A stretch of DNA of 64,000 nucleotides from Gammaproteobacteria bacterium (GTDB lineage: Bacteria > Pseudomonadota > Gammaproteobacteria > Pseudomonadales > JAUIET01), in assembly GCA_030429735.1 (NCBI GenBank), contig JAUIET010000005.1:201905-265904 (forward strand). The letters run 5' to 3'. This document shows positions 1-9,300 of the stretch, one piece after another (positions within the stretch are counted from its first letter, which is position 1; each line of letters begins with the position of its first letter). Under the pieces are notes generated by a model. The model made no database searches, was not told the origin of the DNA, and worked only from the letters and a program-made list of their open reading frames with translations. The translations under genes and the position numbers were made by a program.

Positions 1-613
1 AGTAACTGAAGAAGTCCAACAGCACGGCAATGTTTGTTTCAGGGTCTTCGCCGCGTGACTGGGTCGGGTCTGAAGCGCCAAACAGCTCTTGTGTAAGCTT
101 TAGCATCATCGCTTCTTTTTCTTCAGGAATGCCGATGATTGACATAATGACTCTCAGTGGATACAGCAGCGAAATTTCTTTGACAAAATCGCAGTCGCCA
201 CCAAGGTCCTCAAGCTTATCGACGAATTCTTTTGCGATGCGCTGCACAGAACCAGAGAGCTTGCTAATTGGCCCTGGCTTGAACCAGTCACGGGTAACAC
301 CGCGCAGCTTCTTATGCTTTGGTTCATCCATATGGATAAGTGTTTCCAGACCATTTCGAGTACCAAATTGATCCAGCAATGCTTGCTCAAATTCTCTTTC
401 CATAAGCACAGTGCGGGGATTGTTGAGAAAACGATTGTTGTTTTGCGAGATGAACTTCACGTCTTCATGGCGAGTGATTGCCCAGAACGGTTCAAAATCT
501 TCATGGTTGACGTAGCTCACCGGGTCTTCGCGGCGAAGATAGTCGAACAGCGCATACATGGAGTTTTCATTGCCCATGATCGCAGGGTCCAGCATTTCAA
601 CGTTTCTATTCAT
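1..613 (-). CDS. Cytochrome P450, N-terminal part (cut by window edge)
   Basis: The minus-strand reading frame gives 204 residues with the layout of a soluble bacterial P450. An N-terminal FDYLRREDPVS segment is followed by FWAITRHEDVKFIS, and then by HMDEPKHKKLR at residues 94-104, the C-helix region whose basic residues contact haem propionates in this family. The haem-binding cysteine loop lies outside the window, so catalytic competence cannot be judged. The ATG at 613 is preceded by GAAGG about 8 nt upstream. It has no N-terminal membrane anchor, so it is cytosolic and would need a ferredoxin partner. It diverges from the SDR at 757 across 143 bp. The P450, BVMO and Rieske enzymes nearby suggest terpenoid, steroid or alkane oxidation. 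The family assignment is firm; the substrate is unknown. Confidence 0.88.
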   Translation of the reverse strand, partial: MNRNVEMLDPAIMGNENSMYALFDYLRREDPVSYVNHEDFEPFWAITRHEDVKFISQNNNRFLNNPRTVLMEREFEQALLDQFGTRNGLETLIHMDEPKHKKLRGVTRDWFKPGPISKLSGSVQRIAKEFVDKLEDLGGDCDFVKEISLLYPLRVIMSIIGIPEEKEAMMLKLTQELFGASDPTQSRGEDPETNIAVLLDFFSY

Positions 614-756
614 ACACTTTGCCTTCAAACGCAATTAGTTCATTATCCGGTCCGACGGGCCGGCTTGGCATTCTATCTCTACCTGTAGGGTCAGGCGAGT
701 TGGATGATGGCTTGTGCGCCACAATCCAGAACAAATCACTATAGATCAAGATTCTT

Positions 757-1584
757 ATGAAAAATCTGAATGGAAGAGTAGTCGCGTTGACCGGAGCGGC
801 TTCTGGCATAGGACAACGCCTGGCGGTGCAGCTGGCTGGCCTGGGCTGCCAGCTGGCCATTGCCGATGTGGATGAGCACGGCTTGCAACAGACCATGGCA
901 TTATTGCCCGACGGTATAAAGGTGAGCTCATACACAGTCGACGTGGCCAATCGCGAGCAAGTGTATGACTGGGCTGAGCAGGTGATCACTGAACACAGGC
1001 AGGTTGACTGTGTGATCAATAACGCCGGCGTGGCATCAATGTGCAGCATTGAAAACACCCGCTATGAGGATTTCGAGTGGGTATTCAATATCGTTTTTTA
1101 CGGTGTGTTGTATGGCACTAAAGCGTTTCTGCCGTACCTTAAGCAGCGCCCTGACGCAAACATTGTCAATATCTCCAGCGTGAACGGGTTCTTTCCGTTT
1201 CCGCGAAACGGCCCTTACAACTGTGCCAAGCATGCTGTCAAAGCGCTGAACCAAACCTTGATTCAGGAACTGCGTAATACAAATGTGAGCGTTACCTCAG
1301 TTCATCCGGGCGGCATCAAAACCAATATTGTTCGCAACGCCCGATTTTCGGAAGAAAACGCCGAGTTGATTGATAAGCCCAGCCGGGTGCAGCAATTCGA
1401 TCAAATGGCGAAAACCTCAGCCGACAAAGCGGCGAGCATCATTATCAGAGGTATGCGTAAAAACCGTAAACGCCAGCTGGTGGGTGCAGATGCGGTGATT
1501 CTCGATATTTTGTGCCGATTGATGCCGCAGCGCTTATCCGACCTGGTTGGCGTAGCCCACGACAGAAGCAGGCAGGGGGCATAG
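757..1584 (+). CDS. Short-chain dehydrogenase/reductase (SDR)
   Basis: This is a classical SDR of 275 residues. It shows the NAD(P)-binding TGAASGIG motif at residues 12-19, NNAG at 88-91, the catalytic serine near 140, and the YxxxK pair Tyr154/Lys158 (YNCAK). D38 at the end of the second beta strand (IADVDEHGL) favours NAD(H) over NADP(H). It is a cytosolic oxidoreductase acting on an alcohol or ketone. The start is chosen because the Rossmann fold begins a few residues after it, although the Shine-Dalgarno sequence is weak. It precedes the quinoprotein and BVMO on the same strand, which suits oxidation of a secondary alcohol to the ketone a BVMO would use. The substrate is inferred from context only. 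Confidence 0.9.
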   Translation: MKNLNGRVVALTGAASGIGQRLAVQLAGLGCQLAIADVDEHGLQQTMALLPDGIKVSSYTVDVANREQVYDWAEQVITEHRQVDCVINNAGVASMCSIENTRYEDFEWVFNIVFYGVLYGTKAFLPYLKQRPDANIVNISSVNGFFPFPRNGPYNCAKHAVKALNQTLIQELRNTNVSVTSVHPGGIKTNIVRNARFSEENAELIDKPSRVQQFDQMAKTSADKAASIIIRGMRKNRKRQLVGADAVILDILCRLMPQRLSDLVGVAHDRSRQGA

Positions 1585-1644
1585 CGTTGCCAGCGCTGGC
1601 TGCCTAAAAGACGCACAGCCTGACCAGGTTTGAGGCGGGGTTTA

Positions 1645-1674
1645 TTGACTTTTCCGGTGCGACTGTGTTTTTAT
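1645..1674 (+). promoter_or_regulatory. Weak sigma70-like promoter candidate
   Basis: TTGACT at 1645-1650 is followed 18 bp later by TTTTAT at 1669-1674, a 4 of 6 match to the -10 consensus. It lies 34 bp before the quinoprotein start, and the palindrome at 1686-1704 falls just downstream, where an operator would act. It was identified by eye only. Confidence 0.3.
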
Positions 1675-1685
1675 CGGACAATAAA

Positions 1686-1704
1686 TTTTGAATAATATTC
1701 AAAA
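1686..1704. promoter_or_regulatory. Palindromic operator-like site before quinoprotein
   Basis: TTTTGAATAATATTCAAAA has two perfect 8-bp arms around a 3-bp centre. It ends 3 nt before the ATG at 1708 and occupies the place where a Shine-Dalgarno sequence would normally be. It could be a repressor site covering the start region or an AT-rich hairpin controlling translation. No specific regulator can be named. Confidence 0.4.
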
Positions 1705-1707
1705 AAA

Positions 1708-3777
1708 ATGAGATTGTCGACGCGAACGATCAGAAGCGCATTCTGTGCTGGTTTCCTGGCACTGGCCCAGCCCTTATGTGCCGGTGACGGCGCAGCTCTC
1801 TATGAGCAGCATTGTGCGCAATGCCATGGCTTGGATTTGCGTGGCTCTGCGCATGGCAACTCGCTGCTGGGAGCCGCTTTCGTAGATAAGTGGGGCCTCG
1901 ATGGAGAGTCTGCGTCACTGGATGCGCTGCTGACCTACAACAAGAGCAGTATGCCCCCCGGTGGAGAGGTATCCTTGCGACCCGCGGATCACCATGCGTT
2001 GGCAGTCTTCCTGGCAGAGAAAAATGCCAGCATGGCGAAGCCGTCAGCCATTGATGCAAACGGTAGTGGTGACAATGAAGCGGCCGATTCCTGGTCCAGC
2101 GCTGATGTTATCGCTAGCATTGCAAAGAACAGATCCGCATTCAAAAACAATTCATTGCCCGATTGGCGCCCTGTGACAAGTGCCATGCTGAACAACCCGG
2201 ACCCGGAGAACTGGTTGAGTTGGCGTCGCACACTGGATGGTCAGGGCTACAGTCCTTTAAAACAGATTACGCGCAAAAATGTAGACCAGCTGCAACTGGC
2301 CTGGGTACTTGCCATGCGCGATGGCAGCAATCAAACCACACCGCTGGTTCATGACGGCGTTATGTTTCTCGCGCACCCTGGAAACATTGTGCAAGCGATT
2401 GATGCGCGCAGTGGCGAGTTAATCTGGGAGTATGCCTACCAGTATCCGCCGGCCGCCAAAACACTGGGCGGGCCACAGCGAAATATTGCTCTTTTTGGCG
2501 ACAAGGTCTATCTGGCAACCTACGATGCAGCAGTGATCGCAATTGATGCGAAGACCGGAGCGTTGGTCTGGCGTGCTGTCAAAGCAGACTACCAATCAGG
2601 TTACACCCACACCAGCGGGCCTATTATTGGCAATGGCGTGGTTTTGTCGGGCATTAATGGCTGCGAGCGGTACAAGGCATCGGGGTGCTTTATCACCGGG
2701 CATGACGCGGCCACAGGAAAAGAACTTTGGCGTACGTCAACCATTGCACTGCCGGGTACGCCGGGTGACGAGAGTTGGGCTGGGCTGGCACCTGAGTTCA
2801 GAGCCGGCAGTGACACCTGGATAGCTGGCAGTTTTGACCCCGAGTTGAACCTGTTCTATATCGGTACGTCACAAGCCAAGCCCTGGGTGGCGGCCAGTCG
2901 CGGCATGTCTCCGAATGACAAAGCCCTGTACACCAATTCTACTATGGCGCTTGACGCAAACACTGGTGAAATTGTCTGGTTTTACCAACACGTACCTGGT
3001 GAAACCATCGACATGGAGGTGGGTTTTGAGCGTGTGCTGGTCGACAAAGGCAGCAATCGATGGTTGTTCACTGTGGGTAAGGACGGCCTGCTATGGCGGT
3101 TGGAGCGACGCAGTGGCAAGTTTGATGCGGTGGTTGAAACCACGTATCAGGATGTTTTCGAATCAATCAATCATGACACTGGCGAACTGCGTTACCGCAA
3201 GGATATTGCTGCCGCCGGCATCGGTGACCCGATCAAGACCTGCCCGGGAATTTACGGTGGGCATAATTGGCAGGCGATGGCCTATTCGCCGCGCGAACAC
3301 GCGCTGTACATACCTTTGCATAACTTGTGTTCCGAGCTGACCGGCCGTGAGGTGGAATTAGTGCTGGGCGAGGGCGGTTACGGAGGTGACTCGCGGTCAT
3401 TTCCTGCGCCCGGCAGCAATGGTCTGCTGGGTAGCCTGGTGTCGTTTGACGCTGATAGCCTGCAGGAGCGGTGGCGCCATGATCAGCGCGCAATGTTTAT
3501 GACGGGGGCGCTCAGCACCGCAGGCGGCCTTGTGTTTATAGGTGACCTCGATCGCAGATTCAATGCCTTTGACAGCCGTAATGGTGAACTGCTCTGGAGT
3601 GTTCGCTTAGGCGCGCCCACTCATGGCTACCCGATTAGCTTCGCTGTAGATGGTGAGCAATACATTGCGGTACCTACCGGGATGGGCGTGTTTCGCGCGA
3701 TGACGGCGGTGATTAGCCCGGATATTTATCAGCCTGCGAATGGTCAGGCGCTGTATGTTTTCAAGCTGCCAAGGTAG
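1708..3777 (+). CDS. Quinoprotein dehydrogenase with N-terminal cytochrome c domain
   Basis: This 689-residue protein has a Sec signal peptide ending near LCAGDG. A cytochrome c module follows, with CAQCH at residues 36-40 and a probable Met ligand in SSMPPGG. The rest is an eight-bladed PQQ beta-propeller with repeated DAxTGxxxW strands. The segment INGCERYKASGCFITGHD keeps the glutamate where PQQ alcohol dehydrogenases bind calcium, and PGETID gives the catalytic aspartate. The vicinal Cys-Cys of classical enzymes is absent. The usual asparagine ligand (GxGNxxPW) appears as glutamine (GTSQAKPW). It would oxidise an alcohol in the periplasm and pass electrons to its own haem. No Shine-Dalgarno sequence is visible, but the signal peptide supports the start. 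It resembles quinoproteins found beside terpenoid and steroid genes; the substrate is unknown. Confidence 0.87.
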   Translation: MRLSTRTIRSAFCAGFLALAQPLCAGDGAALYEQHCAQCHGLDLRGSAHGNSLLGAAFVDKWGLDGESASLDALLTYNKSSMPPGGEVSLRPADHHALAVFLAEKNASMAKPSAIDANGSGDNEAADSWSSADVIASIAKNRSAFKNNSLPDWRPVTSAMLNNPDPENWLSWRRTLDGQGYSPLKQITRKNVDQLQLAWVLAMRDGSNQTTPLVHDGVMFLAHPGNIVQAIDARSGELIWEYAYQYPPAAKTLGGPQRNIALFGDKVYLATYDAAVIAIDAKTGALVWRAVKADYQSGYTHTSGPIIGNGVVLSGINGCERYKASGCFITGHDAATGKELWRTSTIALPGTPGDESWAGLAPEFRAGSDTWIAGSFDPELNLFYIGTSQAKPWVAASRGMSPNDKALYTNSTMALDANTGEIVWFYQHVPGETIDMEVGFERVLVDKGSNRWLFTVGKDGLLWRLERRSGKFDAVVETTYQDVFESINHDTGELRYRKDIAAAGIGDPIKTCPGIYGGHNWQAMAYSPREHALYIPLHNLCSELTGREVELVLGEGGYGGDSRSFPAPGSNGLLGSLVSFDADSLQERWRHDQRAMFMTGALSTAGGLVFIGDLDRRFNAFDSRNGELLWSVRLGAPTHGYPISFAVDGEQYIAVPTGMGVFRAMTAVISPDIYQPANGQALYVFKLPR

Positions 3778-3874
3778 CGCCACTACAGAGCGCGGTTGGC
3801 AGGGTAATGTTAGATATTATATTTTAACTGCATAGAGACTTGAGTCTGGAACGCACTAAAACAGGAGAGCACCA

Positions 3875-5500
3875 ATGGCTGCACAACAAAACACTGACTA
3901 TGACGTAATTGCGATCGGGGCCGGCTTTGCTGGCCTTGGTCTCATTCATTCGGTTCGCGAAGCGGGCTTATCAATTCGAGTGTTCGATAAAGCATCCGAC
4001 ATCGGTGGTACATGGACCTGGAACCGCTACCCCGGTGCAGCCAGCGACAGCGAGTGTTACTACTATTGCCTGACGTTCTCAAAGGAAATTCTGAATGAGT
4101 GGAGTTGGTCAGTCCGCTATCCCGGCTGGGAGGAGAACAATCGATACATGCATTTCGTGGCCGACAAATGCGACATGTGGCCACATATTCAGTTGAATAC
4201 CGAAGTTACCAGCGCGGAGTATCAGGATGACACTGGTCATTGGCTGGTTACAACAGCTGACGGTGAGAAATTTACATGTAAGTACTTCATCAGTGCCATG
4301 GGAATGATTTCGGAACCTGTTATTCCCGATATCAAGGGCAAGGATACCTTTAAAGGCCCTTGCTTCCATTCGGCGCGTTGGCCGGAAGAAGGCCTGGACT
4401 ATGCGGGTAAACGCATAGGGATTATTGGTACCGGTGCAACCACTGTTCAAATGCTACCAGTGGTGGCCGAGACAGCAGCGGAAGTGACCGTTTTTCAGCG
4501 TACGCCAAATTACGTATTGCCGGCCGTGCAAAAGCCCATGACTCCGGAATGGGAAAAAGAGATCAAAGACAACTACGACGAAATTATTGCGAAATGTCGC
4601 AATCATGTGTTTGGTATGGCGTTTGATAGCCCGGTTGGTCGGAACGTTGCTGATACGCCACCGGATGAGGTTCAGGCGATTTTCGAAGAGCATTGGCCGC
4701 GCGGTAGTTTCCGTTTCGTATTTGAAACCTTTGATGATTTGTTAGGGAGTGCTGAGTCAAATAAAGCTGCCGGGGATTTTGTTATCCGTAAAATGAAGGA
4801 GCGTGTGAACGACCCGGAAGTGGCAGAAATACTCACACCCAAGTACTCCTTTTTTGCGAAAAGACCTCCTTTGGATCACGGCTATTTTGAAGCCTATAAC
4901 CGTGACAATGTGAAATTGGTGGATATTGGCGAACGCGAACCAATCGTTGAAATCACCGAGACGGGTATTCGCACTACCGAGGGCGAGTATGAGTTGGACA
5001 TTATTGTCTTGGCGACTGGTTTTCAGGCCTACACGGGGGGGCAGGAGGCTTTGAATATCCGTGGCCGCAATGGTCTGACCATCCGGGAAAAATGGGACGA
5101 AGTTTCCTCATCCATCATGGGCGTATTTGTCGCTGAATTTCCTAACCTGTTTATGATCACTGGGCCGCAGGCACCTTTTGCAAACCTGCCAACGTCCATT
5201 GAGCAGAACATAATGTACATTGTTGACTGCATCAAGAAGATGGAAGCTGAAGGCTATGATATCTGTGACCCCAAGCAGGAAGCTGAAGATGAATGGGTTA
5301 AGGAAACTGCCGATATACACGCTCAAACGATTATGGCTCAGGGTGATAAAGTAAATTCCTGGATGATGGGTGCGAACCTTCAGGATAAGAAACCCAGAGT
5401 ACTGATTTATTTCGGGGGTGCCAATGTCTACTATGACAAGATGCGCGATTCGGTTGCCGCAGGGTTCCCCGAAGTAGAGTTTGTTCGCGCGGGTGCATAA
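3875..5500 (+). CDS. Baeyer-Villiger monooxygenase (class B flavoprotein)
   Basis: The 541-residue protein has a first FAD-binding motif GAGFAG at residues 15-20 and DIGGTWTWNRYPGA typical of cyclohexanone/phenylacetone monooxygenases. The BVMO fingerprint reads FKGPCFHSARWP at 159-170, matching FxGxxxHxxxWP. A second Rossmann motif GTGATTVQ at 185-192 binds NADPH. The length is normal for the family. It inserts oxygen next to a ketone to give an ester or lactone, in the cytosol. A good Shine-Dalgarno (AGGAGAG) precedes the ATG. Upstream alcohol dehydrogenases (SDR, quinoprotein) could supply the ketone, and the carboxylesterase at 11356-12969 could act on an ester product, although that enzyme is predicted to be a lipoprotein in another compartment. 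Confidence 0.93.
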   Translation: MAAQQNTDYDVIAIGAGFAGLGLIHSVREAGLSIRVFDKASDIGGTWTWNRYPGAASDSECYYYCLTFSKEILNEWSWSVRYPGWEENNRYMHFVADKCDMWPHIQLNTEVTSAEYQDDTGHWLVTTADGEKFTCKYFISAMGMISEPVIPDIKGKDTFKGPCFHSARWPEEGLDYAGKRIGIIGTGATTVQMLPVVAETAAEVTVFQRTPNYVLPAVQKPMTPEWEKEIKDNYDEIIAKCRNHVFGMAFDSPVGRNVADTPPDEVQAIFEEHWPRGSFRFVFETFDDLLGSAESNKAAGDFVIRKMKERVNDPEVAEILTPKYSFFAKRPPLDHGYFEAYNRDNVKLVDIGEREPIVEITETGIRTTEGEYELDIIVLATGFQAYTGGQEALNIRGRNGLTIREKWDEVSSSIMGVFVAEFPNLFMITGPQAPFANLPTSIEQNIMYIVDCIKKMEAEGYDICDPKQEAEDEWVKETADIHAQTIMAQGDKVNSWMMGANLQDKKPRVLIYFGGANVYYDKMRDSVAAGFPEVEFVRAGA

Positions 5501-5531
5501 GTTCTGAAAGCAGTGCTTCGCATGCGTTAAG

Positions 5532-6314
5532 ATGCGGAGCACTATTCTCAACCAGGCAAACAATTTGGAATCCTTCGCTGGCGTGAGCGCGGTAGAGCTT
5601 GCGCAGGTCTTTGCCGTTGTTGCTATCGCGTCCCTGTTGCGTTCATTTACCGGCTTCGGTTTTGCTTTGGCCGCGGTGCCGGGTTTCTCTTTGATATTTG
5701 CGCCTACAGATGCGGTCGTGCTCAGCGCCTTGCTCGCATTAACGATCAGCCTGCTGAGCTTGCCTACCTATTGGCACGACGCTGTTATAAAACCAATGCT
5801 GCCAATGCTTGGTACCGCTTTGCTGCTTACGCTAATTGGTGCTTCTCTGCTTAGCCACATTTCTGTGCGCGTGTTCCAGATGCTGATCAGCGCATCCATT
5901 TTTCTTGCGATGGTTGGGCTTATGCTGAATCGGGCAAGCAGCAGCCGACAGAATGTGTTTTTGCAATGTGCCGCAGGAGCAGCTTCGGGTTTAATGAACG
6001 GGGTCTTGGCAATTCCAGGCCCACCTGTTATCGCGTATGCCATGCTAACGCAGCCGGAGCCCCGACGAAGCAGAGCCATGCTGATGGTGTTTTTTATGCT
6101 GTCTGCATTGTTTGCACTGGTGTCTTATGTGTTCGCCGGATTTGTCCGCGGGGAAACGCTTGTTGTGTTTGTGCTGGCACTGCCGGCGCTCTATGTGTTC
6201 GACAGATTGGGCTACGCGTTGTTTGTGCGCTACGCCAACGAGTTTTATCGAACAGCTGCTATGTGGCTATTGTTTGGCATAGGGCTCTCGATCGGCATCA
6301 AGGCGATTTTCTAG
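5532..6314 (+). CDS. TauE/SafE-family membrane permease
   Basis: A 260-residue, strongly hydrophobic protein with about eight predicted membrane helices. The N-terminal helix carries LLRSFTGFGFALAAVPGF, and a second half contains GLMNGVLAIPGPPVIAYAM. This is the duplicated glycine/proline-rich signature of the TauE/SafE (DUF81) family of putative organic-anion or sulfonate/sulfite exporters. It starts 31 nt after the BVMO stop and is probably co-transcribed with it. Two in-frame residues could serve as starts; the ATG at 5532 overlaps no gene and gives a short cytoplasmic lead before helix 1. The transported compound is unknown; export of an acidic product of the BVMO pathway is only a guess. 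Confidence 0.8.
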   Translation: MRSTILNQANNLESFAGVSAVELAQVFAVVAIASLLRSFTGFGFALAAVPGFSLIFAPTDAVVLSALLALTISLLSLPTYWHDAVIKPMLPMLGTALLLTLIGASLLSHISVRVFQMLISASIFLAMVGLMLNRASSSRQNVFLQCAAGAASGLMNGVLAIPGPPVIAYAMLTQPEPRRSRAMLMVFFMLSALFALVSYVFAGFVRGETLVVFVLALPALYVFDRLGYALFVRYANEFYRTAAMWLLFGIGLSIGIKAIF

Positions 6315-6363
6315 TCATCTGCCTGTTCAGAGGCTGCGCAGGCGGCGGCGCGTATGTGGCAAG

Positions 6364-9300
6364 TTATTGCGGTGCGAAGCGCACGTTGTCAATTTGCGCG
6401 TGATGAATCGACAACGCAGACGGGTTGTAGACGGTGTTGGTATACCGCCATTCGATGGTGTGATCACCGGCTTCAATAATTTCCATGCTGGATGACTTCC
6501 ACTGGGTGCCGAGCTGTAGCTGTTTTACGAAGCGGCCGTCTAAAAACAGATGTAGATAACCGCGACTATCACTTTCAAGTCCTTTCGCATCGAAAGTAAG
6601 TGTGCCAGCGGCAAACAAACCCTCCAGGAAAACGCTGCTTTCTATCGAGCGGTTGCCGGTACCGGACAGTAGGCTGCGTGAGCCGTCAGTCGCGTCAAAA
6701 TCAACGGTTTGCCAGGCAGGCGCGCTACTGGCCCATCCGTCTGGTAGCGATTCTGCTTCAAACGATTCCTGCATCATGGTGATTGCGCCCACCGGTACAG
6801 ACGCTGCATCGTTCGGATTGCTGTTGTACTCATTGATTTCTGCGGAGTCAGAAAACGAATCAGCATCGCTGTCTGCGTTGCTGGGCGATGTAAAATGCAA
6901 TGTCAATTCATCACCGTCACTCAGTCCGTCGTTGTCGGTATCCGCGTATTCAGGACGGGTATTGTGCGTCTGAATCTCATCAAAATCCGAAATGCCGTCA
7001 GCATCGGTATCGCTGGATTGCGGATTGATTCCGGCAAGGTATTCTTCGAAATTGGTCACGCCGTCCGCGTCCGCGTCAGTGTTGGCGTCGTTCGGGTCGC
7101 TGTCGTCAAGCGAATGCTTGCGTTCCCACCAGCGCGGCAGACCATCCTGATCCTGGTCCTGACTCAGATCTATGGCTTCCACCTGAGAATATCCGTTAAT
7201 AATCAATTTACCTTCGGTGTATGAAAGATTTCTGCCATTGTCATAATCCCACACTGCGTCACCGGTAGTGATGGAAATGGCCCAGGTTTTATCATCACCG
7301 GAGACAAACACATGACTGCTGAAGGCGATGAGATTGCTATTCAACTGCACGCCGCCCGGTGGACTCCAGACCCATAAGGTGCGGCCAGTGAATTCATCCA
7401 ATACAAATAAAATGCCGTTAACGACCAGAAATATTTTTCCCTGGCCGACCGAGATATGATTTGAGCGGCCAATATCGCGTGCCCAGATTGGGTTGAGCGA
7501 TGCTGAGTCGAACGCGCGCAGAACGCTGTCTTGAAAGAGAAGGAGTGTTCCCGTCTCACTCAAGGTTACAACATCGGGGTTTGTGTACGAATACGTAGAC
7601 GGATTAAACGTATATTCCGCATTTTTTTCACCTGTCACCTGATCTATTTTGGTTAAGCGGCGTCCGTACGGCAGATTGTGATGATAGAGATAAACGTGAT
7701 CTGCATCGGCGGCTGCGCCAATCGTATTCCCGATTTGATTGAATTCCCAAAGTAGTTCGTTACTGTCTTTATTGGTTGCCATTGCACGGGTTGGCCCACC
7801 ACTGAACACTTCGACAATACTATTGTCGGTGGCAAGTACGGCTGAAAGATAGTTTGCTGAATCTGTTACAGCGGCCAGCATGGTGAGGTATTCACCTGAC
7901 CTCAGATTGACGGAATTCAGAGTTTTGGTGTTGGTATAGTTCTCTCCGCGCAGATAACCGGAGAGCAGCAGCTGCTCGTTATCAAGGGCATAGCGATGCA
8001 CCTCAAAATTGTCTGCATCAATCGGGAATCGCATGTCGACTGCGCCGCTGTCAGCATCGATAATTTCTATGTTTCGCGCGAAGTCGGTGCGGTCGTCATT
8101 CAGGCTGACCCGATACAAACTACGATTGGCACCTATGTACGTTGGCGCATGCACCTGTCTTCCGTTGTACGTGTGAGCCCAGGCGCGGCTAAAGCCATTT
8201 TCGTCCAGGGAAATTGGGAAATACGCGTTGTTTCTGTTGTTTGCAGTTTGACGGGACCATGGCTCAATGCGCGGATGGTCAGCGGTTTGCGCATCAGTAC
8301 CCTGGGTGAACTCTTCAAAGTTGCTGTAGCCATCAGCATCGGGGTCTAGGCCTGCATCACTGGCATCCAGGGGGTTCAAGCCGTTCTGCACTTCCCAGCC
8401 GTCTCTCATACGGTCATTATCAGTATCCGCCAGTGTCGGTGAGCTCGAGTATGAATTCACTTCGTCACCATCACTCAAACCATCACCGTCGGTATCAGCT
8501 ATCCTTGGGTCTGTGTCATGGATATTGACTTCATCGCCATCGATCAGGCCATCGCCATCGGTGTCAATCTCGGTAATACTGGTTTCGTGTAGGTATTCCT
8601 CAAGGTTGCTCAAATTGTCGAGGTCGCCATCCAGCTCCGCATCCAGTGCGTCATTATCATCAAGACCATTTTGCTGTTCCCACCACCCAGGCATACCGTC
8701 ACCATCGGCATCGCCAATGCTGAGCTTGTCGAACTGTAGGGTCTGATTGACCATGTAAACTGCAATCAGTGAGCCGTAATCAGCCAGCAGACCAAGCGGT
8801 TGATAATCCAGTTGTATCTGGAATCGTGGTGTCTGAAAATCTGAACGCCACTGCGTCAATTCACTGCCGTTTTCCTGGTTCTCAACAGTGATCAGAGAGT
8901 TGTTTAACCAGTTGGCGATAAGCGATGAGTTTTCGAAGTCCCGGATTATCGCAGCGTCAGCCGTTCGATTAATACGACCCAGGTACGATACCAAATGCTG
9001 ACCGTTGCCGGAGACAGAAAACATCGTGCCTCGATTGCTGAAATCGCGGGCTATACCATTTACAACTGCAAACTGGCCTTGCGCGTTCACACCAATATTC
9101 TGGATGTCAGTTGCACCGCCATACAACGTACGAGTAGCCTGATTCCATTCAAGCACTTGCGGTGCACGACTTCCCGGCCACTGACGCCTGTCTTGTTCCA
9201 GGCCGCTGGCTATATCGAGGCTAACGATTTCATCGGTGCTGAAGTGGGCTGCAAACAACAGGTTTTCGCTTGTTGTGAATCCTCGAATAGACCCGAATGT

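Noticed and set aside
606-1058. Open frame on the minus strand overlapping the SDR
   Set aside because: Composition is irregular (many Cys/Ser/Pro) and it is fully inside the divergent region and SDR on the other strand. The SDR has all its catalytic motifs, so this is a shadow.
1585-1612. GCCAGCGCTGGC palindrome after the first SDR
   Set aside because: Only 12 bp, no T-run and no obvious role; such GC palindromes arise by chance in this composition.
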